Below, one piece after another: positions 1 to 11,744 of a stretch of 64,000 nt of DNA. How positions within the stretch are numbered: position 1 is the stretch's first letter; each line of letters starts with the position of its first letter. Origin of the DNA: Archivesica marissinica (taxonomy: Eukaryota; Mollusca; Bivalvia; Venerida; Vesicomyidae); the NCBI GenBank assembly GCA_014843695.1, contig CM026395.1, positions 46,071,270 to 46,135,269 on the forward strand, written 5' to 3'. The notes beneath the pieces were generated by a model that saw nothing but the letters and a program-made list of their open reading frames with translations, was not told where the DNA came from and did not search any database. A program made the translations under genes and the position numbers.

Positions 1-180
1 TGCAGTGTATTCTAGTCATCCGTTCCTTGCACTATCTCGTTGTGCAGCCCATTCTAATCATCCGTTCCTTGCACTATCTCAGTGTGCAGCCCATTATAAT
101 CATTCGTTCCTTGCACCATCTCGTTGTTCAGCGCATTTTAAACTGCCCCTTGCACTATATCAGTGTGCAGCGCATTCAAA
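1..180. repeat. 42-bp minisatellite, about 4 copies
   Basis: Four imperfect units built on TTCCTTGCACTATCTC followed by GTGCAGCCCATTCTAATCAT. The array runs off the window start. Looser relatives of the unit (CACTCGCTCC, CTCAGTGTGCAGC) occur near 5480-5690. Confidence 0.85.
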
Positions 181-1745
181 TCATCGGTTCCTTTCTCTCT
201 CATTATCCCTCTCTCTCCATCACCCCTCACTCTCTCTCTATCCCTATCTCTCTCACTCTCTTGTCATATCCCTCCCTCTCTCTCTTCATCTACCCTCCCT
301 CTCTATGTCCCTCTCTCTGTCCCTCTCTCTACCCCCTATCTCTCTTCATCTCCCCATCCCTCTCTCTGTCCCTCTCTCTGCCTCTATCGCCATCTCTCCC
401 CCACCTCTCTACACCACTCTCCATCTCCCCCTCTCTTGTCCCTCTCTCTACCCCCCCTCTCTCTCTTCATCTCCCCCTCCCTCCCTCTCTCTGTCCCTCT
501 CTCTACCCCCTCTCACTCTCCATCTCTCTCTCTCCATCACCCCTCCCTCTCTCTATCCCTATCTCTCTCACTCTCTTGTCATATCCCTCCCTCTCTCTCT
601 TCATCTCCCCATCCCTCTCTCTGTCCCTCTCTCTGCCTCTATCGCCATCTCTCCCTCTCCTCTCTACACCACTCTCCATCTCCCCCTCTCTCTACCCCCT
701 CTCTCTCACTTCATCTCCCCCTCCCTCTCTCTGTCCCTCTCTCCTGTCCCTCTCTCTCTCTTCATCTCCCTCTCCCTCTCTCTGTCCCTCTCTTTGTCAC
801 TCTCTCTACCCCCTATCTCTGTCCCTCTCTCTACCCCATCTCTCTCTTCATCTCCTCCTCCCTCTCTCTGTCCCTCTCTCTCTTTGTCCCTCTCTCTACC
901 CCCTCTCTCCCCTCTCTCTCTCTTCATCTCCCCCTCCGTCTCTCTGTCCCTCTCTCTCTGTCCCTCTCTCTACCCCCTCTCTCTCGTCATCTCCCCCTCC
1001 CTCTCTCTGTCCCTCTCTCTCTCTGTCCCTCTCTCTACCCCCTCTCTCTCATCATCTCCCCCTCCCTCTCTCTGTCCTCTCTCTCTCTGTCCCTCTCTCT
1101 ACCCCCCCTCTCTATCTTCATCTCCCCCTCCCTATTTCTGTCCCTCTCTCTTTGTCCCTCTCTCTACCCCCTCTCTCTCTCTTCATCTCCCCTCCCTCTC
1201 TATGTCCCTCTCTCTACCCCCTCTCTCTCTTCATCTCCCCCTCCCTCTCTCTGTCCCTCTCTCTACCCCCTCTCTCAGTCCCTCTCTCTACCCCCCTCTC
1301 TCTCTCTCTCTTCATCTCCCCCTCCTCTCTCTGTCCCTCTCTCTTTGTCCATCTCTCTACCCCCTCTCTCTCTCTCGTCATCTCCCCCTCCCTCTCTCTG
1401 TCCCTCTCTCTCTCTGTCCCTCTCTCTACCCCCTCTCTCTACCCCTCTCTCTCTCTTCATCTCCCCCTCCCTCTCTCTGTCCCTCTCTCTCTGTCCCTCT
1501 CTCTACCCCCTCTCTCTCTTCATCTCCCCCTCCCTATTTCTGTCCCTCTCTCTTTGTCCCTCTCTCTACCCCCTCTCTCTCTCTCTTTATCTTCCCCTCC
1601 TTCTCTCTGTCCCTCTCTCTGTCCCTCTCTCTGTCCCTCTCTCTGTCCCTCTCTCTCTACCCCCCTCTCTCTCTCTTCATCTCCCCCTCCCTCTCTCTGT
1701 CCCTCTCTCTGTCCCTCTCGCCATCTCTCTCTCTCAATATATCTC
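181..1745. repeat. CT-rich polypyrimidine array
   Basis: Built from CCCTCTCTCTGTCCC, CTCTACCCCCTCTC and TTCATCTCCCCCTCC in variable order, giving irregular units of tens of bases. The plus strand is almost entirely pyrimidine. All three plus-strand frames stay open because CT tracts cannot form stop codons, so the long Ser/Leu/Pro frames are not proteins. Confidence 0.95.
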
Positions 1746-2095
1746 TATCTCTATATTTCCCCATGGATTGAATTTACTGCACCAGTGCTGAAATTAAGTA
1801 GCATTTAATGTCCAAAAAAGATATTTAACTGTCTGTATGATATAGACTACATACAATTCCAGGCAACCATGTGGTCTGAATTTCACAGTAATGTATATTG
1901 AAATGGCAACACTATTTGGCAATGGGGAAATACTTGTGTTTTTTCAGGACAGAGATAATAAGTATGCCATACAATCTGTGCATTCTAAGACCAATGTTAT
2001 GTAACCTATGTAATACTATGCTTCGGAATATTCGCAGCATAGTAAAACATTATACGTCTTATAAGCTTCCCCCTCCCCCACACACATGTTTTACA
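1746..2095. other. Unassigned spacer
   Basis: AT-rich single-copy-looking DNA between the CT array and the first SINE. No coding, RNA or repeat signal seen. Confidence 0.5.
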
Positions 2096-2378
2096 GACGG
2101 ATCTGTAGTCCAGTGGTAACACGCTGGGCTGTTAATCCAGGGATCGCAGGTTCGATCCCCCGTCTGACCATAATAAAATTAACAGAATTTCAGATGGGAC
2201 GTTAAACCGAGGTTTCGTGTCGGTGCTTTACATCGTGCACGTAAAAGAACCAGAGGATACTCTGGAATGGGTCTCTGTCTGTATCATTGCACTATCCTCC
2301 AAAATCTAAAATGACTAATCTCTTCAGGAGGCGTCGCTCATATGGGCAACCGGTAGCGAAGATAGATAAACGTAAAAC
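2096..2378 (+). mobile_element. SINE family A, full-length copy
   Basis: The tRNA-like head has an A box (TAGTCCAGTGG) and a B box (GGTTCGATCCC). Its anticodon arm folds with loop CTGTTAA, anticodon GTT, so the head resembles tRNA-Asn. The body carries GTGTCGGTGCTTTACATCGTG and the tail carries CGTCGCTCATATGGGCAACC, then GATAAACGTAAAA. The same body and tail recur at 3105, 29972 and 55018, so this is a dispersed SINE and not a tRNA gene. Confidence 0.85.
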
Positions 2379-3104
2379 ACACAACACACACACATGTTGT
2401 CCACCCGGGTCTCAGCGACAAAACACCGCAACTGTCTGCCTATTTATAGTTGCAGTACTTTCGCCAGGAGGCCCCACATAGGTATTATATCTCCCTCCCA
2501 AAATGTGTAAGTCACAGTTCATTCGTAAAACCAACAGTGAGCCAGCATGCTGTGTGTGACGATGTTTCTAGTAGATATGTGAACATGATAACACAACACA
2601 ATATGACACATGAGAACACCACATCTATTCAAACACATATTTTATGAAGGCGGGTATAAAATAACAAGCGCCACCAAGAAACTCACAGGAGGTTAAGCTC
2701 ACAAATATATTTTCTTACTACATGTTTGTGTTATAAGTTTGCTGAAATAGTCACAGTACACGTGCTGACGAGAATGCCTAGAATTGTAAATCGTGTACTA
2801 TATTCTGCCTAGTTCTGTTATATATCACATTAATGTGACTCAGCTACGCTGGAGCAGGGTAACAATTCGGAAGAAAAAATTATAAGCAAATAGGAAACGG
2901 TGGAAAACTGTATCCGGTGTAGCTATCTGAACATGTTGAATTTGAATATGTAAATTCTGAACGTTACAGCTCGTTGTACTGACCCCACAAAGAGAACCTG
3001 TTCTTTCTTGCCTGTGAAACCGCGTGACGTTTCACCTAACTGGTTCGCACGCATTTTGTGCACCGATGCGTGAATACATTCGTTCTGGGCTATACGCTTA
3101 ACGT
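2379..3104. other. Unassigned spacer between SINEs
   Basis: No recognisable gene or repeat. Short open frames are unsupported. Confidence 0.5.
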
Positions 3105-3390
3105 GCAGACGTAATCCAGTAGTTAACACGATGGACTGGGAATACAGGGATCGCAGGTTCGATCCCTCGTCTGACCATAATAAAATTAACAGTCTTTCAG
3201 ATGGGACTTTAAACAGATGTCTCGTGTCGGTGCTGTACATCGTGCACGTACAAGAACCAGAAGAGTATCTGAAACGGGTCTATGTCTGTATCGTTGCACT
3301 ATCCTCCAAACTATCTAAAATGACTAATCTTTTCAGGAGGCGTCGCTCATATGGGCAACCGATAGCGACGATAAATAATCGTAAACACAC
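3105..3390 (+). mobile_element. SINE family A, full-length copy
   Basis: Same orientation and structure as the copy at 2096: B box GGTTCGATCCC, GTGTCGGTGCTGTACATCGTG body and CGTCGCTCATATGGGCAACC tail. Many substitutions separate the two copies, so they are separate older insertions and not a recent tandem duplication. Confidence 0.85.
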
Positions 3391-4094
3391 ACAATTTTAA
3401 ATGATCACGTTGATACGATGTGAGACTGAGAGGTATTTGATTTTAATTCGTACATATGGTAGACCGCTTTGGTACAACATTGTTATCACGATTTGGAGAC
3501 TTATTGCCGCGATGTAAATTGGCCTTTGTCATAACACATTAGTATGCATCTAATGGTGAGCAATACATTGCATCAAACATTGTCTGAACCGGTGGAGCAG
3601 GAGCAATAACATTACCTATTTCCTTGAACTCGCCAATTATATCTTATGATGTTTATCGTTTGCATATTTCTTACATTGACTTGCCGGTTGTTACATTAAG
3701 CGTTATTTCCCTGCAGTACCGTATTCGCCCTAATAACGATCGATTGCCCATAAGCAATAAATATTAAGTCCCAATTTTGGTTTACATAGACAGTGCTCTA
3801 CATTGAGATATTGCAAGAGGCTGCTGTTTCAAATCAAATCGATATATTTCCTTCGGCTACAGGCAATATACCAGATCAGTACAGTGGCTACAAATTATAA
3901 AATCTAAAAAAGAAAGTAGTTTCGTATAATATATACATTTAAAACCATGGTATCACGTATTACTCTCTATCATTATAACATTAATCATCTATCTATGACA
4001 TAGTGGTACGTGTATGCTGATGCAGCATTATGCATGTAATTTATCGATTTAGAATAATGTTGGTCATTGAATAAATATGAGGTTAGTTTATACA
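3391..4094. other. Unassigned spacer
   Basis: AT-rich DNA with no coding or repeat signal that I can support. Confidence 0.5.
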
Positions 4095-4317
4095 CATTTA
4101 TTTGAGCTCGATTGCGAAACAAGTTCTTGCAACATATATTAATCACTCCCGGGATCTCATTCCTGATGGAATCCATCGCCGCGATGGAGATAGTAGATGT
4201 ATCGTGGAATTTAATGCCTCACTTAATGGTACAATCGTAATGGCTCCAGCGGGCCTCGAACTCCATGACTTTCGAACCTGAAGCGAACTCACTACAACTG
4301 CGCTATCACGACTTCCA
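4095..4317 (-). mobile_element. SINE family D, full-length copy
   Basis: On the minus strand the head reads GTCGTGATAGCGCAG... with B box GTTCGAGGCCC. The body includes a CCATTAAGTGAGGCATT stretch, and the tail matches GAGTGATTAATATATGTTG, then GCAATCGAGCTCAAATAAAT. Other copies at 18909, 30584 and 44992. Confidence 0.8.
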
Positions 4318-4499
4318 ATATATGAGGTTACAAACTGTTTCTCATGGTATGTACTTCGTACAGCCAGCACCTTTTACTTAAACATTAAACGATAGTTTTG
4401 AACGTACTATCAATCAGTTGAACTAAATGGTTAATATGTTCTTTAAGAAACCAATATCAAAGGTTGATATTAAATTGTTAGTGTTTGGCTTAAACTTAA

Positions 4500-4734
4500 T
4501 TTATTTTACAACAATTGCGAATCAAGTTCCAACAACTTATATTAATCACTCTCGTTGGCGCGGATGAAAGCGTATATGTGGTCATTCGTGTTGGAGGAAA
4601 CCGGAGTACCCGGAGAAAACACACCTGTCCGATTTGGCGACCACCGTACCATCTCACATACTTCCCTGTCCGAGGATCGAACCGGGTTGCATTGGTGTGA
4701 AGCGAGCGCGCTAACAACTGCGCTAATCGGACAG
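4500..4734 (-). mobile_element. SINE family C, full-length copy
   Basis: The minus strand starts CTGTCCGATTAGCGCAG, with B box GGTTCGATCCTCGGAC. The body is GTGAGATGGTACGGTGG, then TTTTCTCCGGGTACTCCGGT. The tail is CGCCAACGAGAGTGATTAAT, then CGCAATTGTTGTAAAATAAA. Apparent open frames on both strands here are SINE translation only. Confidence 0.85.
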
Positions 4735-5810
4735 ACGAGATATAATTGCTGTAAGCATATCGGTTTTACTTTGAATAACAAAGCGTCATGTGACTTATAA
4801 TAATAACATATACGTTCATTGGGAGGCACACGTAGTATATATTGCTGGTAGTCAATAATAAACCTGATTTGGTCTTATCTTTAAATATATAGATAGAATA
4901 ACATTATGTCTGTAAATATACCCTTCTGGCTCGAACGTGTGCACATAGGCGTGAACTGGGGCGTTATCGTGTTTGGGTGTGTACATGTGTTTGATCCTGG
5001 AGACATGGGTTGTCTCTATTGTACTAGGGATTGGCCGTTGTGTTTATTTGTTCTGTTTAAGTTAGAAATAAATGATTATTTATTCTGACTTGGACGGTCG
5101 TTGTGGGGAAGCGGCTCGGATTTGTTTAGCATTAACATGGACAACTGTTTCATTGGATTTCTTCAGAAATAATAAAAATAATGTTGACGTCATCATTATC
5201 TCGTCATTGACATCAAATAAAATGCTAATATAGTTTGCATACTTTATGCTTGTCAATACAGTATATACGGTAATATTAGACGTATACACATTCATTATGA
5301 GTTATGTTGAATCTCTCACCATTTGTGTTTAGTAGAAGAATAAACAATGAAACATTTAATGAGAATTGCAATAGTTTGCAAACTTTACAGTTGATTTGTA
5401 TTAGCACACTATTTAAAATCTGAATAATGTATTATTGATAAATGGAAACAATGGATTGCATGCACGATATCCTTAGACTATATCCAAGCACGCAGCACTT
5501 TCTAAGGCAATGATTTCTGATCACTCGCTCCATAGAATATCTCAGTGTGCAGCAAATTCTAAGAATATGAATTTGAATAATGCGCTCCTTAAAATAAACA
5601 GATTATGTCATTGTGTAGTATATTCTAAGTCAACGACATGTAAACATTCGCTCCTTAGAATAATTTAGTTTGGAGCACATTTCAAAACTCTGCACTCATG
5701 CTTGTATACAGGAAGAATCTCTGAACATAATCTCATTTCAGCCAAAATGGAAAGATTAGTTTAAACAATATTTATTTCTTTGGATAAATATAGTCAAGTA
5801 TAAATAATAC
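4735..5810. other. Unassigned region with degenerate repeats
   Basis: No recognisable gene. A 60-codon open frame at 4906-5088 has no family resemblance that I can name. At about 5480-5690 there are loose repeats of CTCGCTCC and TTCTAAG blocks, distantly like the array at 1-180. Confidence 0.4.
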
Positions 5811-5987
5811 GTACATACAGGTAGGATTGGGGAGAAAGCAACCTGTTCGTATGGCTACCTCATTCCTATGTACATACATGTAGGATTGAGGAGAAAGCAA
5901 CCTGCTCGTGTGGCTACCTCTTTCCTATGTACATACATGTAGGATTGAGGAGAAAGCAACCTGCTCGTATGGCTACCTCTTTCCTAT
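5811..5987. repeat. 59-bp tandem repeat, 3 copies
   Basis: Unit starts GTACATACATGTAGGATTG and continues GAGAAAGCAACCTGCTCGT. Copies 2 and 3 are nearly identical; copy 1 differs at several positions. Confidence 0.9.
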
Positions 5988-6626
5988 GGACGAATTGTTA
6001 ATGTTCCATCGACGTAGAGTGTTCCCTTAATACGCTAATGTTGCCTTTGTATTCGGAATTTGTCACGAAACTCGTATTTGGAATAGGGACAACTCTGATG
6101 ATTGGTATGAAAGGATAGTCCTGCAGTCATTTGATGATGGATCCAGAATTTCAGGATGAAAATATATGTAGGGACCTTGGGGCCAGCCTGTCTCCAAGCC
6201 AGAAAGCTACTATAATGATTTAGGTTTCTAATAATATCCTATGTCAAGATAACCCACATTCTATTTATATTGCTTATGCAATTGTACATGCATTTCAAGA
6301 TCCTCAATGTCCTATATTGAGCGATTATGCAATAATTTCCTCAATATTGGAAATATGTGTTCACATGAGTAAAGTTGGTGTGCATTCTCATGATGAGAAC
6401 TATGTCACAATGCGCCTGAAATATGTTTACATATATGCAACAGTAAAGTTGCATGTGGTCCCCCCAGTGCGAATGTGAGTATATTTACACATGTAGGTAG
6501 TTGCGATCTCATGAACACATTTGCTCATATACGCAAATTTGCATATATGCAAATAAAACCTCATGTAGGCAAATGTCCTCATGCGTTCTGGACTTATGTA
6601 AATATATAAATTGATTTTAAGTGGGA
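5988..6626. other. Unassigned spacer
   Basis: No gene seen. At 6425-6600 there are several ATGCAAAT/ATATGCAA octamer-like words within AT-rich DNA, possibly just degenerate repeat. Confidence 0.45.
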
Positions 6627-9600
6627 TATGCATTGCGTACACACACTATGCAAGGGGTACACACACTATGCAAGGGGTACACACACTATGCAAGGGGTAC
6701 ACACACTATGCAAGGGGTACACACACTATGCAAGGGGTACACACACTATGCATTGCGTACACACACTATGCATTGCGTACACACACTATGCATTGCGTAC
6801 ACACACTATGCATTGCGTACACACACTATGCATTGCGTACACACACTATGCATTGCGTACACACACTATGCAAGGGGTACACACACTATGCATTGCGTAC
6901 ACACACTATGCAAGGGGTACACACACTATGCAATGGGTACACACACTATGCATTGCGTACACACACTATGCATTGCGTACACACACTATGCATTGCGTAC
7001 ACACACTATGCATTGCGTACACACACTATGCATTGCGTACACACACTATGCATTGCGTACACACACTATGCATTGCGTACACACACTATGCAAGGGGTAC
7101 ACACACTATGCATTGCGTACACACACTATGCAAGGGGTACACACACTATGCATTGCGTACACACACTATGCATTGCGTACACACACTATGCATTGCGTAC
7201 ACACACTATGCATTGCGTACACACACTATGCATTGCGTACACACACTATGCAAGGGGTACACACACTATGCATTGCGTACACACACTATGCATTGCGTAC
7301 ACACACTATGCATTGCGTACACACACTATGCATTGCGTACACACACTATGCATTGCGTACACACACTATGCAAGGGGTACACACACTATGCATTGCGTAC
7401 ACACACTATGCATTGCGTACACACAATATGCATTGCGTACACACACTATGCATTGCGTACACACACTATGCATTGCGTACACACACTATGCAATGGGTAA
7501 CACACTATGCATTGCGTACACACACTATGCATTGCGTACATACACTATGCATTGCGTACACACACTATGCATTGCGTACACACACTATGCATTGCGTACA
7601 CACACTATGCATTGCGTACACACACTATGCAAGGGGTACACACACTATGCATTGCGTACACACACTATGCATTGCGTACACACACTATGCATTGCGTACA
7701 CACACTATGCATTGCGTACACACACTATGCAAGGGGTACACACACTATGCATTGCGTACACACACTATGCAAGGGGTACACACACTATGCATTGCGTACA
7801 CACACTATGCAAGGGGTACACACACTATGCATTGCGTACACACACTATGCATTGCGTACACACACTATGCATTGCGTACATACACTATGCAAGGGGTACA
7901 CACACTATGCATTGCGTACACACACTATGCATTGCGTACACACACTATGCAAGGGGTACACACACTATGCATTGCGTACACACACTATGCATTGCGTACA
8001 CACACTATGCATTGCGTACACACACTATGCATTGCGTACACACACTATGCATTGCGTACACACACTATGCATTGCGTACACACACTATGCAAGGGGTACA
8101 CACACTATGCATTGCGTACACACACTATGCAAGGGGTACACACACTATGCATTGCGTACACACACTATGCAAGGGGTACACACACTATGCATTGCGTACA
8201 CACACTATGCATTGCGTACACACACTATGCATTGCGTACACACACTATGCAAGGGGTACACACACTATGCATTGCGTACACACACTATGCATTGCGTACA
8301 CACACTATGCATTGCGTACACACACTATGCATTGCGTACACACACTATGCAAGGGGTACACACACTATGCATTGCGTACACACACTATGCAATGGGTACA
8401 CACACTATGTATTGCGTACACACACTATGCAAGGGGTACACACACTATGCATTGCGTACACACACTATGCATTGCGTACACACACTATGCATTGCGTACA
8501 CACACTATGCAAGGGGTACACACACTATGCATTGCGTACACACACTATGCATTGCGTACACACACTATGCAAGGGGTACACACACTATGCATTGCGTACA
8601 CACACTATGCATTGCGTACACACACTATGCATTGCGTACACACACTATGCATTGCGTACACACACTATGCATTGCGTACACACACTATGCATTGCGTACA
8701 CACACTATGNNNNNNNNNNNNNNNNNNNNNNNNNNNNNNNNNNNNNNNNNNNNNNNNNNNNNNNNNNNNNNNNNNNNNNNNNNNNNNNNNNNNNNNNNNN
8801 NNNNNNNNNNNNNNNNNNNNNNNNNNNNNNNNNNNNNNNNNNNNNNNNNNNNNNNNNNNNNNNNNNNNNNNNNNNNNNNNNNNNNNNNNNNNNNNNNNNN
8901 NNNNNNNNNNNNNNNNNNNNNNNNNNNNNNNNNNNNNNNNNNNNNNNNNNNNNNNNNNNNNNNNNNNNNNNNNNNNNNNNNNNNNNNNNNNNNNNNNNNN
9001 NNNNNNNNNNNNNNNNNNNNNNNNNNNNNNNNNNNNNNNNNNNNNNNNNNNNNNNNNNNNNNNNNNNNNNNNNNNNNNNNNNNNNNNNNNNNNNNNNNNN
9101 NNNNNNNNNNNNNNNNNNNNNNNNNNNNNNNNNNNNNNNNNNNNNNNNNNNNNNNNNNNNNNNNNNNNNNNNNNNNNNNNNNNNNNNNNNNNNNNNNNNN
9201 NNNNNNNNNNNNNNNNNNNNNNNNNNNNNNNNNNNNNNNNNNNNNNNNNNNNNNNNNNNNNNNNNNNNNNNNNNNNNNNNNNNNNNNNNNNNNNNNNNNN
9301 NNNNNNNNNNNNNNNNNNNNNNNNNNNNNNNNNNNNNNNNNNNNNNNNNNNNNNNNNNNNNNNNNNNNNNNNNNNNNNNNNNNNNNNNNNNNNNNNNNNN
9401 NNNNNNNNNNNNNNNNNNNNNNNNNNNNNNNNNNNNNNNNNNNNNNNNNNNNNNNNNNNNNNNNNNNNNNNNNNNNNNNNNNNNNNNNNNNNNNNNNNNN
9501 NNNNNNNNNNNNNNNNNNNNNNNNNNNNNNNNNNNNNNNNNNNNNNNNNNNNNNNNNNNNNNNNNNNNNNNNNNNNNNNNNNNNNNNNNNNNNNNNNNNN

Positions 9601-10844
9601 NNNNNNNNNNNNNNNNNNNNNNNNNNNNNNNNNNNNNNNNNNNNNNNNNNNNNNNNNNNNNNNNNNNNNNNNNNNNNNNNNNNNNNNNNNNNNNNNNNNN
9701 NNNNNNNNNCTATGCATTGCGTACACACACTATGCATTGCGTACACACACTATGCATTGCGTACACACACTATGCAAGGGGTACACACACTATGCATTGC
9801 GTACACACACTATGCAAGGGGTACACACACTATGCATTGCGTACACACACTATGCAAGGGGTACACACACTATGCATTGCGTACACACACTATGCATTGC
9901 GTACACACACTATGCATTGCGTACACACACTATGCAAGGGGTACACACACTATGCATTGCGTACACACACTATGCATTGCGTACACACACTATGCATTGC
10001 GTACACACACTATGCATTGCGTACACACACTATGCAAGGGGTACACACACTATGCATTGCGTACACACACTATGCAATGGGTACACACACTATGTATTGC
10101 GTACACACACTATGCAAGGGGTACACACACTATGCATTGCGTACACACACTATGCATTGCGTACACACACTATGCATTGCGTACACACACTATGCAAGGG
10201 GTACACACACTATGCATTGCGTACACACACTATGCATTGCGTACACACACTATGCAAGGGGTACACACACTATGCATTGCGTACACACACTATGCATTGC
10301 GTACACACACTATGCATTGCGTACACACACTATGCATTGCGTACACACACTATGCATTGCGTACACACACTATGCATTGCGTACACACACTATGCAAGGG
10401 GTACACACACTATGCATTGCGTACACACACTATGCAAGGGGTACACACACTATGCATTGCGTACACACACTATGCAAGGGGTACACACACTATGCATTGC
10501 GTACATACACTATGCAAGGGGTACACACACTATGCATTGCGTACACACACTATGCATTGCGTACACACACTATGCATTGCGTACACACACTATGCATTGC
10601 GTACACACACTATGCATTGCGTACACACACTATGCATTGCGTACACACACTATGCAAGGGGTACACACACTATGCATTGCGTACACACACTATGCAAGGG
10701 GTACACACACTATGCATTGCGTACACACACTATGCAAGGGGTACACACACTATGCATTGCGTACACACACTATGCAAGGGGTACACACACTATGCATTGC
10801 GTACACACACTATGCATTGCGTACACACACTATGCAAGGGGTAC
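6627..10844. repeat. 20-bp satellite with two main unit types, interrupted by gap
   Basis: Unit is TACACACACTATGCATTGCG or TACACACACTATGCAAGGGG; these two types alternate irregularly. Rare variants are CAATGGG, TATTGCG and a CATACA substitution. One unit at about 7498 has lost a base. Because 20 is not a multiple of 3 and no unit carries a plus-strand stop, all three forward frames are open for kilobases; none is a gene. Confidence 0.98.
8710..9709. other. Assembly gap, exactly 1000 N
   Basis: A run of 1000 N inside the 20-bp satellite. The round length means a placeholder, not a measured gap. The unit order on its two sides is the same over about 33 units. Confidence 0.99.
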
Positions 10845-11101
10845 AAATTAATAGTTATGTTGATAATCATAAGACATACTCTATTTATCTTGCACCATGA
10901 TGTGGCGTTTACTTTTTCGTATTGCATTTACAGCTAGAAATATCAAACAACTTTATAATGTTATTAATTCCGTATCCCGCCATGGACATTCGTTGTGATT
11001 GAAATACGCCGACCATTTATCACAGAGCATAGATCAAAATTCAAACACACGCAAATAATCTACTATAATGTTTCAATGAAATGAACAAAATTTAAACTTA
11101 C
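10845..11101. other. Presumed start of receptor-gene intron
   Basis: Minus-strand sequence immediately after the splice donor GTAAGT (11096-11101). AT-rich with no further coding signal before the satellite begins. Confidence 0.5.
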
Positions 11102-11744
11102 CAACTGTAATGTTAAAGTTGTCTAGATTGGCGGCGCGCTTCTTTGCTTCATAAAACCACTCTGTTTCATTCCCTAAATAATCATATTGCATAGATAAAT
11201 CCTTTACGTTTATGGACCCATTTTCGGTCCGATAAGCATAGGGGCAAAATAGGTAACGATCCTTATACGCCCTGTGATCGTAGCAGTTTCCGGCGCCAAA
11301 TATGTCCGGATCGCTTTCGGCTAGATTACGAACTTGTGCATAAAGTAGAACCTCTGAGTCCACAACGGCCTGTGGAGCGGCTTTCCAAATCCGTGACAGA
11401 AAGTTTGCTCTATGCACTGTAACAAGCCCTTGTCGCTTAAACCGGTTTATTCCATATTGTTGAATAACTCCTTTCCCTAAATTAAACTCTGTTCCGAGTA
11501 TACAGTCATCCTTATTCCTTTCGAATTCTTCAACCTTTTCCAAAAAATCGGCAATTATGTCATAGTTTGTGTCATTAGCAAGTTGGCGTCTCGGTTCACC
11601 AGTTGTTGTTAAATTAAGTACAATTTCCGTATACACCGTAGGCAGCGTATTGACAGTGTAATTGACCATATTACTAGATACGCAAGACAAAATGGTCATG
11701 AAGTATATCCCAAGTCCATAGTTATATGTGATGTAGGTATCCAT
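11102..11744 (-). CDS. Class C orphan GPCR-like (GPR158/GPR179 type) ectodomain, first coding exon, partial
   Basis: This exon encodes about 214 residues and then a donor, CAGTTG|GTAAGT at 11102/11101, leaving a phase-1 intron. Residues 11-24 are hydrophobic (GLGIYFMTILS) and fit a signal peptide. The ATG has G at -3 and +4, and an in-frame stop lies about 27 bp upstream. There are six N-glycosylation sequons (N28, N44, N57, N175, N192, N211) and cysteines at 81, 154 and 167. From memory of the family, the stretch from CILGTEFNLGKGV through RANFLSRIWKAAPQAV, AGNCYD, LFCPYAYR and VKDLSMQYDYL matches the Cache-like extracellular domain of GPR158-related receptors, including insect CG31760. The 7TM exons are not visible in the window and would lie at lower coordinates. 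The family call needs a database search. That this is a real host exon is more secure than its exact subfamily. Confidence 0.65.

Noticed and set aside
5..1808. Three long Ser/Leu/Pro-rich frames
   Set aside because: All three forward frames are open because the DNA is a pyrimidine repeat that cannot form stops.
2096..2170. tRNA-Asn (GTT) gene
   Set aside because: It has A and B boxes and a folding anticodon arm. However, the same head with the same downstream body recurs at several loci, so it is a SINE head.
4542..4829. ORFs on both strands at 4.5-4.8 kb
   Set aside because: They translate a SINE C copy. Similar frames appear wherever this SINE lies, for example 25647-25952 and 57554-57772.
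6611..10937. Frames of up to 1438 codons over the 20-bp array
   Set aside because: Satellite read-through in three frames and across a run of N.
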